Shown one piece after another: positions 1 to 8,694 of a stretch of 25,512 nt of DNA. A program made the position numbers and the translations under genes. The stretch spans positions 1 through 25,512 of the forward strand of contig CAKUMQ010000037.1 in the NCBI GenBank assembly GCA_934667845.1, written 5' to 3'. The stretch comes from an uncultured Eubacteriales bacterium. Lineage in GTDB: Bacteria > Bacillota > Clostridia > Oscillospirales > Acutalibacteraceae. Each line of letters begins with the position of its first letter. The stretch's first letter is position 1. The notes beneath the pieces are model-generated. The model was not told the origin of the DNA and ran no database searches. It was given only the letters and a program-made list of their open reading frames with translations.

Positions 1-295
1 TGCGCACGGAACGATCCGGCAGCAGAAAGGCCGCCATGCGGAAAAAGCCGTCCTGCAGCAGCGCGCGGTACAGCGGAAGCATACCACGCGTTTCCTCCTG
101 TTTTTCCGGCGAGGTCGCCAGCAGGACCCGACAGGCTCTCTCTACAGAAAAAGGACCCGCTGCCGACGGATCCTTTACCAGCTCCAGCGGTGCGTAGGAC
201 AGACGCGAAAGAATCATCGCGTCCACCTCATTAAACGCACTCTGCCGGAAAGAGAGATCGCCACGCCAGGAGAGATAATCGAACACATTCGGCAT
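1..295 (-). CDS. DUF2974 (Mbeg1-like) family protein, N-terminal part, cut by left edge
   Basis: Only the first 98 codons are inside the window; the frame is open to base 1. The N-terminus reads MPNVFDYLSWRGDLSF followed by FNEVDAMILSRLSY. This resembles the start of DUF2974/Mbeg1-like proteins, a lipase-like family of unproven function in Firmicutes. The ATG at 295 is preceded by GGGGGA with a 7-nt spacer, which decides the start. The gene begins 29 nt after the pfkA stop on the same strand, so it is probably the next gene of that transcript. The family assignment rests on the remembered N-terminal pattern alone, because the catalytic region lies outside the window. Confidence 0.6.
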   Translation of the reverse strand, partial: MPNVFDYLSWRGDLSFRQSAFNEVDAMILSRLSYAPLELVKDPSAAGPFSVERACRVLLATSPEKQEETRGMLPLYRALLQDGFFRMAAFLLPDRSVR

Positions 296-324
296 CGGTC
301 ATTCCCCCTATTCGGCGGCAAAAC

Positions 325-1293
325 TCAGATGGAGATCTGCATAGCCATTTCGTACATATCGCGGTCGAAAGGCTTCTTCATCTTCAGCGCTTCTTCAATG
401 TCAAAATCGCTGATGGAATCGTGACGGATCGTCACGACGCGGTTGCTCTTGCCTGCCAGCAGAAGCTCCACGGCATGATAGCCCATCTGACTCGCCAGCA
501 CACGGTCACGCAACGTCGGCGAACCGCCGCGCTGCACATGCCCGAGGATCGTCGCGCGGGTCTCGATGCCGGTCGCGTTCTCGATCTGCGCGGCGATATC
601 CATCGTGTGGCCGATTCCCTCCGCCACAACAATGATAAAATGCTTTTTACCCGTCTTGGACATTTCCAGGATACGGCCGACCACGTCCTTTTGCAGGTCG
701 AATTCAATTTCGGGAACCAAAATGCAGGTCGCACCGACAGCCACGCCGACGTTAAGCGCCAGATAACCGGCACGGCGGCCCATGACCTCAACCACACTGC
801 AGCGGTCGTGCGACTGCGAGGTGTCGCGGAGCTTATCCACCAGCTCCATGCAGGTGTTCAGCGCCGTGTCGTAGCCGATCGTGTATTCGCAGCAGCTGAT
901 ATCGTTGTCGATCGTGCCGGGAATACCGATGCAGGGGAAGCAGCGCTTGCTCAGATCCTGCGCACCGCGGAACGAACCGTCGCCGCCGATGACCACCAGG
1001 CCGTCGATATAGCGGGAACGGCAGTTGGCGATCGCCTGCTGCATGCCCTCCTCCGTGCGGAATTCGGGGCAGCGCGCCGTATACAGCATCGTGCCGCCGC
1101 GGTGGATGATATCCGACACGCTGCGCAGATCCATCGGTATAAAATCATCATTGATCAGTCCGGTGTAGCCGCGGAGGACACCGTCGACCTCCACACCGCG
1201 ATTCAGCGCCGTACGCACGACGGAACGAATCGCCGCATTCATGCCGGGGGCATCGCCGCCGCTGGTCAGGACCGCAATTTTTTTGATAGCCAT
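325..1293 (-). CDS. pfkA: ATP-dependent 6-phosphofructokinase
   Basis: Phosphorylates fructose 6-phosphate to fructose 1,6-bisphosphate, the committed step of glycolysis, in the cytosol. The 322-residue product is of usual bacterial PfkA length. Visible motifs are the N-terminal nucleotide-binding TSGGDAPGMNAAIR, the catalytic GTIDND, EVMGRRAGYLAL, and the LGHVQRGGSP segment of the substrate/effector region. The ATG at 1293 is preferred because GGGAG lies 9 nt upstream; a TTG three codons earlier sits directly on that ribosome binding site. The gene follows dnaE on the same strand after a gap of about 170 nt that holds its own extended -10 promoter. It may therefore be transcribed both from the operon and independently. 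Confidence 0.96.
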   Translation of the reverse strand: MAIKKIAVLTSGGDAPGMNAAIRSVVRTALNRGVEVDGVLRGYTGLINDDFIPMDLRSVSDIIHRGGTMLYTARCPEFRTEEGMQQAIANCRSRYIDGLVVIGGDGSFRGAQDLSKRCFPCIGIPGTIDNDISCCEYTIGYDTALNTCMELVDKLRDTSQSHDRCSVVEVMGRRAGYLALNVGVAVGATCILVPEIEFDLQKDVVGRILEMSKTGKKHFIIVVAEGIGHTMDIAAQIENATGIETRATILGHVQRGGSPTLRDRVLASQMGYHAVELLLAGKSNRVVTIRHDSISDFDIEEALKMKKPFDRDMYEMAMQISI

Positions 1294-1326
1294 TCCGCTC
1301 AACTCCCAGGATCAGTTTCTTTAGCT

Positions 1327-1335
1327 ATTATACCA
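1327..1335 (-). promoter_or_regulatory. extended -10 promoter of pfkA
   Basis: On the minus strand the gap between dnaE and pfkA reads TGGTATAAT, an extended -10 (TGN plus TATAAT), about 35 nt upstream of the pfkA ATG. No good -35 box lies 16-18 nt upstream, which is usual for extended -10 promoters. The gap (1294-1467) also holds an inverted repeat, CTTTTGT/ACAAAAG, without a T tract after it. No convincing terminator for dnaE was found there. Confidence 0.55.
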
Positions 1336-1467
1336 TTGTTTTCGGTTTTTTAACATTGTAGGTACTTCCAAATTGAGGGGCTGTTTTTTCGCGCTTTTGT
1401 CTTATATTTCATCATGATCCACAAAAGAACGCCATCCGGCAGCCATAAGGGCAATTCATCGGGGAGA

Positions 1468-4400
1468 TCATTCGATAAAGCGGACATTGTCCGCCCCGAA
1501 GATCCGCCCGAGCTCCGCAAGCAGCACCGGATCGGGCCACACGCCGAACCGCGCAGAGGGGCGCACCAGCTTTCCGGTGTCCGCACAGCGCAGGAACAGC
1601 GGTTCATTTCCGGTGAAAATATCCAGAACCAGCATGGCGCGCTTCCATTCGCGGCTCTGCAGCGAGGGGATCTTCAGATACAGCCCGCGGTGCGCCGAAC
1701 GCGCCGCCGGCTCCGTTTTCTTTTCCGCCGGCGCGGCGGCAGCGGGAACAGCGGGCTCCTTCTGCTGCGCGGCATTTGCCAAATCTGCAGCCGTCAGCTG
1801 CTCCGGCGGCGGCGCCGCACGGAGGGTGTCCGCCGTCACATGGGGCGCCTCCTCATCGCGCAGCGCGAGCTTTCCCTGCACGATCAGCTTCTCCCCCTCC
1901 CGGAGCAGCGCGGCAGACTGCGCAAACTGGCGCGGGAACACCAGAACCTCAATACTGCCGGTCAGATCCTCCAGCTGCACATACGCCATGGAAGCGCCGC
2001 TCTTGGTCGCTTTTTTCCTGACACTGCCGACCATGCCGAGCAAACACACGCTTGTCCCGTCCGTATACCGCGCAGACGGCTCCTCGCGCAGCCGCAGCAG
2101 CGTCCCCGCCGTCACGGCGCGAAGCGCGCGATAGGCATCGCGATACGGGGTCATGGGATGTCCCGACAGGTACATTCCCGTTACCTCTTTTTCCATCGCC
2201 AGCCGCTCAGAGAGCGTATACTCCGGCAGATCGGGCAGAGGATACTCGTCCGTCCCCATCGAGGCATCGTCAAAAAAGCCGATCTGCCCGCTGATATCCC
2301 CGCGGGCACTGTCGGAAAGCTGCGCCAGCAATGCGGGCAATACCGCCAGCATTTGCGCACGGCTTGCCCCCAGACCGTCCAGCGCACCGGCCTTGATCAT
2401 ACTCTCAAGCGCGCGCCGGTTGCACTCCCGGTAGGCGGACACGCGGCTGCAGAAGGAATAAAAGCTCGTAAAAGCGCCGTTTTCCCCCCGTTCGCGGCAG
2501 ATCGCCTGCGAGAGCGTTCTGCCGAGATTCCGGATCGCTAAAAGCCCGAACCGGATATGCCCGCCGCTGAAGGTGAAGCCGTCGCCACTTTCGTTGACGG
2601 AGGGCGGCAGCACCGACAGCTGCAGCCGGTCGCACTCCGCCATATAGCCGGGCAGCCGATCGCTGTCCATGGCGGAGGTCAAAAGCGCTGCCATATATTC
2701 GCCCGGATAGCGGCATTTCAGCCACGCCGTGCGGTAAGCCACCAGCGCATACGCCGCCGCGTGGGATTTGTTAAAGGCATAAGAGGCAAAGGAGCTCATC
2801 TCGTCAAAGATGCGGATCGCGGTTTCCTCCGGGATCCCGCGGCGGATACAGCCCTCCACCGTCACCTGCCCCGCCGCGTCCGTCTGCCCGTGCAGAAAGA
2901 TCTCGCGTTCCTTTTGCATGACATCGTGCTTCTTTTTGGACATGGCGCGGCGCACGAGATCCGCCCGCCCGAGCGAATATCCCGCCAGCTCGCGGAATAT
3001 CTGCATCACCTGCTCCTGATAGACGATGCAGCCGTAGGTGACGTCGAGAATGGGACGCAGCCGCGGATGGGCATAGCGCACCTCGTCGGGGTGATGGCGG
3101 TTATAAATATATTTCGGGATAGAATCCATCGGACCGGGGCGATAGAGCGAGATCACGGCGATGAGATCCTCGAAGCTGTCGGGGCGCAGACCGGACAGCA
3201 CCCGCTTCATGCCGCCGGATTCAAACTGAAACACGCCCTCGGTATTGCCCGCCGACAGCATGGCGTATACGGCTTCGTCGTCGGTCGGCAGGGACTCTGC
3301 GGAAAAATCCGGCACCTTTTGCCGGATCATACGCTCGGCATCGGCGATCACCGTCAGGTTGCGCAGGCCGAGAAAATCCATTTTCAGAAGCCCCAGCTCT
3401 TCCAAAACGGTCATGGTGTACTGCGTCGCCACCACATCGCCGTTTACACACAGCGGCACGTATTCCCGCACGGGGCGGGCGGTGATCACCACGCCCGCGG
3501 CATGGGTCGAGGCATGGCGCGGCATCCCCTCCACCCGCTGCGCCGTATCCACAAGGCGGCGCACCTCGGCATCCTGCTCATAGCGCGCCTTCAGCGCCGG
3601 CGAAACAGTCAGCGCGCGGGAGAGCGTCATGTTCAGCTCCCACGGCACCGCCTTGGCGACCTCGTCGCCGAGCGCATACGGCATACCGAGCGCACGGGCA
3701 ACATCGCGTATGGCGGCGCGCGCCGCCAGCGTGCCGAAGGTCACGATCTGCGCCACCCGATCGGCACCGTATTTCTGCACCACATAGTCGATGACCTGCT
3801 GGCGCTTTTCGTTGCAGAAATCAATATCGAAATCCGGCATACTCACCCGCTCCGGATTCAAAAAGCGCTCAAACAGCAGCTGATACCGCAGCGGATCAAT
3901 ATCCGTGATCCCGATGCAGTAGGCGCAGAGGCTGCCTGCACCCGAGCCGCGTCCCGGACCGACGGGGATATCGTGCGTCTTGGCATAGTGGACAAAATCG
4001 TACACGATCAGGTAATAATCCACATAGCCCATCTGCTCCACGGTCGCAAGCTCATAATTAAGCCGCTCCGTCGCCGCCTTAGGCGGATTTTCGCCGTAGC
4101 GGCGGACAAGCCCCTCGCGGCACAGGCGGCGGAAATAGGCGCAACTGTCCCCTCCCGGTGCCGCATACGCCGGAAGCTGCGTCTTGCCGAAGGTGAACTC
4201 CAGCCGGCACCGCTCGGCAATGCGCACCGTGTTGTCAAACGCCTCGGGGATCTGCGGAAACAGCGCCCGCATCTCCTCCTCGGATTTCAGATAGAACTCA
4301 TCCGTTTCAAAGGCGATCGGCGGCGGGTCGTCCACCGTGGTATTCGTCTGGATGCACAACAGCACCTTTTGCACCTCGGCATCCTGCTTTTTCGGATAGT

Positions 4401-5028
4401 GGACATCGTTGGTGCAGACAAGCGGCAGTCCCGTTTCGCGTGCCAGGCGGATCAGCAGCGGTATGATCTGCTTCTGCTCCGCAAGCCCGTGATCCTGCAG
4501 CTCAATATAAAAATGCTCCGGACCGAACAGCGCGGCATAGCGCTTCGCCGTCTCACACGCCTTTTCGTATTCGCCGGACAGCAGTGCCTGCGGGATCTCT
4601 CCCGCCAGACAGGCGGACAGCGCGATCAGTCCCTCATGATACTGCGTAAGGAGAGAAAAATCCACGCGGGGCTTGCCGTAGAACCCATCGATCCACGCAG
4701 AAGAGACCAGACGGCAGAGATTGTGATAGCCCGTCTCGTTTTCGCAGAGTAAAACCAGATGGTAGTTTTGGTTGTCGAGTCCGTATACCTTGCTCTCGCG
4801 CGAACGGGGCGCCACATATACCTCGCAGCCGATGATCGGGTGCACACCTGCTTTTTTGGCGGCTTTATAAAATTCCACGGCACCGAACATCACGCCGTGA
4901 TCCGTCAGCGCCACCGCCGTCTGTCCGAGCGCCTTTGCGCGTTCGGGCAGCTCTGCCACACGGCAGGCGCCGTCGAGCAGACTGTACTCACTGTGTACAT
5001 GCAGGTGTGTAAAGCCCAATTTTTTCAC
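1468..5028 (-). CDS. dnaE: DNA polymerase III alpha subunit, DnaE type
   Basis: Replicative DNA polymerase of family C, 1186 residues. The PHP domain opens with HLHVHSEYSLLDG (residues 8-20). The polymerase core has GPGRGSGAGS (about 357) and the catalytic acidic motif PDFDIDF (about 398-404), with a third acidic residue in KMDFLGLRNL (about 550). Later come the FNKSHAAAYALVAYRTAWLK fingers region and an OB-fold (LLGMVGSVRKKATKSG). There is no inserted exonuclease domain, so it is DnaE and not PolC. The start is GTG in a 4-bp GTGA overlap with the whiA stop, with GGAG 5 nt upstream; the protein begins exactly where DnaE proteins normally do. The C-terminal part after about residue 1085 is rich in Ala/Pro and less typical. 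Confidence 0.96.
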   Translation of the reverse strand: MKKLGFTHLHVHSEYSLLDGACRVAELPERAKALGQTAVALTDHGVMFGAVEFYKAAKKAGVHPIIGCEVYVAPRSRESKVYGLDNQNYHLVLLCENETGYHNLCRLVSSAWIDGFYGKPRVDFSLLTQYHEGLIALSACLAGEIPQALLSGEYEKACETAKRYAALFGPEHFYIELQDHGLAEQKQIIPLLIRLARETGLPLVCTNDVHYPKKQDAEVQKVLLCIQTNTTVDDPPPIAFETDEFYLKSEEEMRALFPQIPEAFDNTVRIAERCRLEFTFGKTQLPAYAAPGGDSCAYFRRLCREGLVRRYGENPPKAATERLNYELATVEQMGYVDYYLIVYDFVHYAKTHDIPVGPGRGSGAGSLCAYCIGITDIDPLRYQLLFERFLNPERVSMPDFDIDFCNEKRQQVIDYVVQKYGADRVAQIVTFGTLAARAAIRDVARALGMPYALGDEVAKAVPWELNMTLSRALTVSPALKARYEQDAEVRRLVDTAQRVEGMPRHASTHAAGVVITARPVREYVPLCVNGDVVATQYTMTVLEELGLLKMDFLGLRNLTVIADAERMIRQKVPDFSAESLPTDDEAVYAMLSAGNTEGVFQFESGGMKRVLSGLRPDSFEDLIAVISLYRPGPMDSIPKYIYNRHHPDEVRYAHPRLRPILDVTYGCIVYQEQVMQIFRELAGYSLGRADLVRRAMSKKKHDVMQKEREIFLHGQTDAAGQVTVEGCIRRGIPEETAIRIFDEMSSFASYAFNKSHAAAYALVAYRTAWLKCRYPGEYMAALLTSAMDSDRLPGYMAECDRLQLSVLPPSVNESGDGFTFSGGHIRFGLLAIRNLGRTLSQAICRERGENGAFTSFYSFCSRVSAYRECNRRALESMIKAGALDGLGASRAQMLAVLPALLAQLSDSARGDISGQIGFFDDASMGTDEYPLPDLPEYTLSERLAMEKEVTGMYLSGHPMTPYRDAYRALRAVTAGTLLRLREEPSARYTDGTSVCLLGMVGSVRKKATKSGASMAYVQLEDLTGSIEVLVFPRQFAQSAALLREGEKLIVQGKLALRDEEAPHVTADTLRAAPPPEQLTAADLANAAQQKEPAVPAAAAPAEKKTEPAARSAHRGLYLKIPSLQSREWKRAMLVLDIFTGNEPLFLRCADTGKLVRPSARFGVWPDPVLLAELGRIFGADNVRFIE

Positions 5029-5921
5029 TCCTTCTCCGCAAGGCCGATCAGCTTTTTCAGCCGATGGTTCACACCGGAGCGGCTGAGCGGCTCGCTCAAC
5101 AGCTCCCGCAGTTCCCGCAGCGACAGCTCGGGATGCTCGACCCGCAGCATGGCAAGCTCGCGCAGCTCGGGCGGTATACTTGCCTCGCCGCCCCGTGAAA
5201 GCAGGCGGCGGATCGCCTCGACATGCACGGCGGATGCCGCCACCGTCTTGTCAATATTGGCGTTTTCGCAGTTGGTCACGCGGTTGGCTTTATTGCGCAC
5301 ATCCTTCACAATCTTGACGTTCATCAGCTGCAGCGAGCAGGTCGTGGCGCCCATCAGCGTCAGGCAGTCCTCGATCTGACCGCTCTCTTTTAGATACACG
5401 ATATAGTTGCCCTTGCGCGACACACACTTGGCGGAAAAGCCGCACTCGGTCAGCAGCGCCAAAAGGTCCCGGCTGAGCTTATAATACGGCACACTGAATT
5501 CCAGATGATAGTCGATCTCCGGATTGGTGACGGAGCCCGCCACCAAAAACGCGCCGCGCAGATAGGCGGCGGCACACTGCTCACATTCCAGATTGGCGCG
5601 GTTCAGGCGCACGGTCAGCTCCTCGGCGGAATGGCCGAAGCGCGCGAGCACCCTGCGGCAGTCGGCAACCGGCACCCGCACGATGCAGTATTCCCTTTTG
5701 CCCGGGTATTCCTGCACCGTCAGCCTGTCCACGCCGCATACCGCACAGACCTGCTCGCAGTAGAGCGCCGCGACAGCGGGATTTTCCGTCTGCAGCGTGA
5801 TATCCGCGCCGGTAAAGTGATGCCCCAGCTCCAGCATACCGTACACCTGCGCCGCACGGCAGCACTCGCTGCGCACCGGCAGCGCCGCCAATTCCTCCTT
5901 GACTTCGGACGCAAACGACAT
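5025..5921 (-). CDS. whiA: DNA-binding protein WhiA
   Basis: WhiA is a conserved Gram-positive DNA-binding protein linked to sporulation septation in actinobacteria and to cell division or chromosome segregation in Firmicutes. The product has 298 residues. The N-terminus MSFASEVKEELAALP and the segment CAAAYLRGAFLVAGSVTNP belong to the LAGLIDADG-like N-terminal domain. The C-terminal part (about 210-298), with NKANRVTNCENANIDKT, LRELAMLRVEHPELSLRELRELL and SGVNHRLKKL, is the helix-turn-helix domain. GGGGGAG lies 7 nt before the ATG. The rapZ stop is 15 nt upstream and the dnaE start overlaps its stop, so it is co-transcribed. The rapZ-whiA pairing is conserved in Firmicutes. Confidence 0.95.
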   Translation of the reverse strand: MSFASEVKEELAALPVRSECCRAAQVYGMLELGHHFTGADITLQTENPAVAALYCEQVCAVCGVDRLTVQEYPGKREYCIVRVPVADCRRVLARFGHSAEELTVRLNRANLECEQCAAAYLRGAFLVAGSVTNPEIDYHLEFSVPYYKLSRDLLALLTECGFSAKCVSRKGNYIVYLKESGQIEDCLTLMGATTCSLQLMNVKIVKDVRNKANRVTNCENANIDKTVAASAVHVEAIRRLLSRGGEASIPPELRELAMLRVEHPELSLRELRELLSEPLSRSGVNHRLKKLIGLAEKE

Positions 5922-5936
5922 GGGCGCTCCCCCTCT

Positions 5937-6797
5937 TTAAGCCTTCTGGATATCGCGGTGGTTAACGCGCACCCGCCCGCCGCCGTTTTCGATATGCAGC
6001 GCGAGCGCCTCCGCGATCGTCACCGAGCGGTGCTTTCCGCCGGTGCAGCCTATGGCGATAACCAGCTGACTTTTTCCCTCTCCGCGGTAAAGCGGCAGGA
6101 GATAGTCGATCATATCATAAAGCCGCGTCAAAAAGCCGGTCGTCTCCTCATGCGAGAGCACAAAGTCGCGCACTGGCGCGTCCATACCCGTCATGGATTT
6201 CAGCTCCGGGACGTAAAACGGATTAGGGAAACAGCGCACGTCGAACACAAGGTCCGCCTCGGCGGGATAGCCGTATTTGAAGCCGAAAGACATACATTCG
6301 ACCACCATCCCGTCGGCGGCGTCCTCCAAAAACAGATCGTCGATCCGCTTTTTCAGCTGCGAGGTGGAGAGATGGGTCGTGTCGATCAGATAATCGGTGC
6401 GCGAGCGCACCTCGCCGAGCATTTCCCGCTCAAGCGCAATGGCGGCGCGCACGGAGCCGTCCGTTTTATAGGCAAGCGGATGCTGGCGGCGCGTCTCCTT
6501 GTAGCGCCGCGCCAGCACGGCATCGTCGCACTCCAAAAACAGGATCTTATACTCGCCCCCATGCGCATGCAGCTCATCGAGACTGGTGAACAGATCCTTA
6601 AACTGCCCGCCGCCGCGCACGTCGACGACCATCGCCACCTTAGAGAGCTTTTCCTGCGACTGCAGGCAAAGCTCGGCAAATTTCGGCAGCAGCTTCGGCG
6701 GCATGTTGTCGACGCAGTAGAATCCGATATCCTCAAGCGCATGCATGGCCTGCGATTTTCCCGCGCCGGACAACCCGCTGACAATCACAAAAATCAT
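5937..6797 (-). CDS. rapZ: RNase adapter protein RapZ (P-loop ATPase)
   Basis: RapZ/YvcJ-family nucleotide-binding protein. In enterobacteria RapZ senses glucosamine 6-phosphate and steers sRNA decay; in Firmicutes the role is less defined. The 286-residue product shows a Walker A motif GLSGAGKS (8-15), VDNMPPKLLPKF (29-40), VDVRGG (58-63), FGFKYGYP (171-178) and the conserved C-terminal GCTGGKHRS (250-258). The frame continues upstream, but the ATG at 6797 is chosen because it has GGGGGAG 5 nt before it, the protein then begins at the usual MIFVIVSG, and it forms an ATGA overlap with the murB stop. This implies translational coupling with murB. Confidence 0.95.
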   Translation of the reverse strand: MIFVIVSGLSGAGKSQAMHALEDIGFYCVDNMPPKLLPKFAELCLQSQEKLSKVAMVVDVRGGGQFKDLFTSLDELHAHGGEYKILFLECDDAVLARRYKETRRQHPLAYKTDGSVRAAIALEREMLGEVRSRTDYLIDTTHLSTSQLKKRIDDLFLEDAADGMVVECMSFGFKYGYPAEADLVFDVRCFPNPFYVPELKSMTGMDAPVRDFVLSHEETTGFLTRLYDMIDYLLPLYRGEGKSQLVIAIGCTGGKHRSVTIAEALALHIENGGGRVRVNHRDIQKA

Positions 6798-7693
6798 ATT
6801 GACTCCCCCACTGTTCTGACTTCCCGTTCCAATTGCACCCCGGTCTTTTCGCGCACGATACGGCACACGGCATCGGACAGCGCCAAAATATCGCGGCAGG
6901 TCGCATGGCCGCGGTTGATCAGAAAGCCCGCGTGCTTTTCGCTGATCTGGGCATCCCCGACCGCAAAGCCGCGCAATCCGCAGCGATCGATCAGCTCACC
7001 GGCAAAATGCCCCTCCGGCCGCTTGAAAAAGCTGCCTGCACTGGGATATTCCAGCGGCTGCTTCTCCCGCCGGCGGCTCATGCAGTCCGCCATCCGCTCC
7101 CGGATCTGCCCGGGATCGCCCGGCGAAAGGGAAAACACGGCAGAGAGAATGACCTCGCCGGTCTGCATAAAGCGGCTGCGGCGGTAGTTGAGCGCCGCCT
7201 CGGCTGCGGACAGCGTCAGGATATGTCCGTGACCGTCCGTAACCGTTACCGTCTGCAGCGTATCGGCGATCTCGCCGCCGTATGCCCCCGCGTTCATGTA
7301 TACGGCGCCGCCGACCGTACCGGGAATCCCATACAGCGTTTCAAGGCCGGAAAGCCCCCTGTCCCGTGCAAACAGGCAGAGCTGCTTGAGCGACACGCCC
7401 GCACCGGCGCAGAGGCGATCCCCCTCACGGCGTATATCTTCTTCCCCGGCGGCAATTTTCAGCACGACGCCGCGAAAGCCCGCATCGGACGCCAGCACAT
7501 TCGAACCGTTGCCGAGGATCAGCACCGGAATGTCCGCCGCGTTCAGCTTTTGCAGCAGAGACGGAACCGCCGCCGCAGGCGCAGTGATCACATGATCCGC
7601 CGGACCGCCGACATGAAACGATGTCAGCTGTGAAAGCGGCACCTTCTCCTCCACGCGGCAGCCGAGCGCCGCAGCCTCCCGTACAAGCTCCAC
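6794..7693 (-). CDS. murB: UDP-N-acetylenolpyruvoylglucosamine reductase
   Basis: FAD-dependent enzyme that reduces UDP-GlcNAc-enolpyruvate to UDP-MurNAc with NADPH in peptidoglycan precursor synthesis. The product has 299 residues. FAD-binding motifs are LGNGSNVL (60-67) and YGIPGTVGGAVYMNAGAYGGEI (120-141). The C-terminal domain has YPSAGSFFKRP with the catalytic Ser at about 220, DAQISEKHAGFLIN, and the terminal acidic LERE (Glu about 290). The layout fits the MurB form that lacks the extra YX2-4 insertion. The start is GTG at 7693 with GGGAG 8 nt upstream. It follows glcK by 24 nt and overlaps rapZ by 4 bp. Confidence 0.95.
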   Translation of the reverse strand: MELVREAAALGCRVEEKVPLSQLTSFHVGGPADHVITAPAAAVPSLLQKLNAADIPVLILGNGSNVLASDAGFRGVVLKIAAGEEDIRREGDRLCAGAGVSLKQLCLFARDRGLSGLETLYGIPGTVGGAVYMNAGAYGGEIADTLQTVTVTDGHGHILTLSAAEAALNYRRSRFMQTGEVILSAVFSLSPGDPGQIRERMADCMSRRREKQPLEYPSAGSFFKRPEGHFAGELIDRCGLRGFAVGDAQISEKHAGFLINRGHATCRDILALSDAVCRIVREKTGVQLEREVRTVGESI

Positions 7694-7717
7694 AGACCCC
7701 GCTCCCCCTTTTATCGT

Positions 7718-8662
7718 TTACGCTTTCAGCGATGCTGCGCCGATCACACCGGCGTCGTTGCCGAGCGTCGCCCGGCACAACTTTGTCTGCCGCACGGAGT
7801 GGCGGCTGTACCGTTCGGCGGCAATATACTCCCGAAGCGGTGCAAGCAGGGTCTCACCCTCGTTGCAGATCCCGCCGCCGATGCACAGCACCTCGGGCTG
7901 GAAGATGTTGATCATGTTGACCAGACCGCAGCCGATATACCGGATGTAGGTGTCCACGACCTGCTGACCGACCGGATCGCCCGCGCGCATGGCATCGAAC
8001 GCGGTGCGGCCGTTGACGTTTTCAAAGGAACCGGCCAGCTTCCACAGCAGGCTTTCCGGGTGCTTCGCCATTGCCGTGCGGGTCTGACGGATCAGCGCCG
8101 TGGCCGAGGCATACGCCTCCCAGCAGCCGCGGCGACCGCAGGTGCAGGCTTCGCCGTCGACCACGATCACCGTGTGGCCAAGCTCCGCGCCCGCGAAGTT
8201 GAAGCCGCTGTAGATCTTCCCGTCAATAATGATCCCGCCGCCGACGCCGGTGCCGAGCGTAATGCACACGCAACTTTTCGCGCCGCGCGCCGCGCCCGCG
8301 AGCGCCTCGCCCAGCGCCGCCGCATTGGCGTCGTTTTCAATATAGACCTCCTTGTTCAGGCGGCCTTTCAGCATATCGCGCAGGGGGAGATTCTCAAATT
8401 TCAGGTTGTTGGAATACTCCACCACGCCGGTCTCCAGGTTGCAGGTGCCCGGGCAGCCGACGCCGACCGAAGCGATATCGTCCATGGTCAGTCCGGCATT
8501 GGCCACCGCCTCGCGCACGGTCTTTTCCATATCCGCCACGATATCCTCCGCCGGACGCGGCAGGTCTGTCCGGCATTTCGCCTTGGCGACAATGGTGTAC
8601 TGTTCGTCAACCACGCCGCAGACAATGTTGGTTCCTCCGAGATCAATTCCTACTGTATACAT
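7718..8662 (-). CDS. glcK: ROK-family glucokinase
   Basis: Phosphorylates glucose to glucose 6-phosphate with ATP, feeding glycolysis next to pfkA. The 314-residue product has the N-terminal phosphate-binding DLGGTN (7-12), the catalytic Asp in IENDANAAALGE (Asp about 111), the second phosphate loop LGTGVGGGIIIDG (136-148) and AGAELGH (His about 163). The ROK zinc signature CTCGRRGCWE (173-182) is complete. There is no N-terminal helix-turn-helix, so it is a kinase and not a ROK repressor. The ATG at 8662 has AAAGGA 10 nt upstream. It lies 32 nt after hprK in the same transcript. A related sugar kinase specificity, such as N-acetylglucosamine or fructose, cannot be excluded from sequence. Confidence 0.88.
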   Translation of the reverse strand: MYTVGIDLGGTNIVCGVVDEQYTIVAKAKCRTDLPRPAEDIVADMEKTVREAVANAGLTMDDIASVGVGCPGTCNLETGVVEYSNNLKFENLPLRDMLKGRLNKEVYIENDANAAALGEALAGAARGAKSCVCITLGTGVGGGIIIDGKIYSGFNFAGAELGHTVIVVDGEACTCGRRGCWEAYASATALIRQTRTAMAKHPESLLWKLAGSFENVNGRTAFDAMRAGDPVGQQVVDTYIRYIGCGLVNMINIFQPEVLCIGGGICNEGETLLAPLREYIAAERYSRHSVRQTKLCRATLGNDAGVIGAASLKA

Positions 8663-8694
8663 AATAGTACCGTCCTTTCCCGATCGTTTTTCTT

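Noticed and set aside
1350..1467. Terminator after dnaE
   Set aside because: Only a weak CTTTTGT/ACAAAAG inverted repeat with a 20-nt loop and no T tract in the right place.
2557..4752. A 731-codon plus-strand open frame opposite dnaE
   Set aside because: It is antisense to a complete, well-conserved DnaE, its residues are the Arg/His-rich kind typical of antisense frames in GC-rich genes, and it shows no domain.
6798..6866. Longer N-terminus for RapZ
   Set aside because: The extension lies inside murB, lacks a ribosome binding site and precedes the normal MIFVIVSG start.
5505..7187. A 560-codon plus-strand open frame opposite whiA, rapZ and murB
   Set aside because: Antisense to three conserved overlapping genes, with Arg/His-rich low-information residues and no ribosome binding site.
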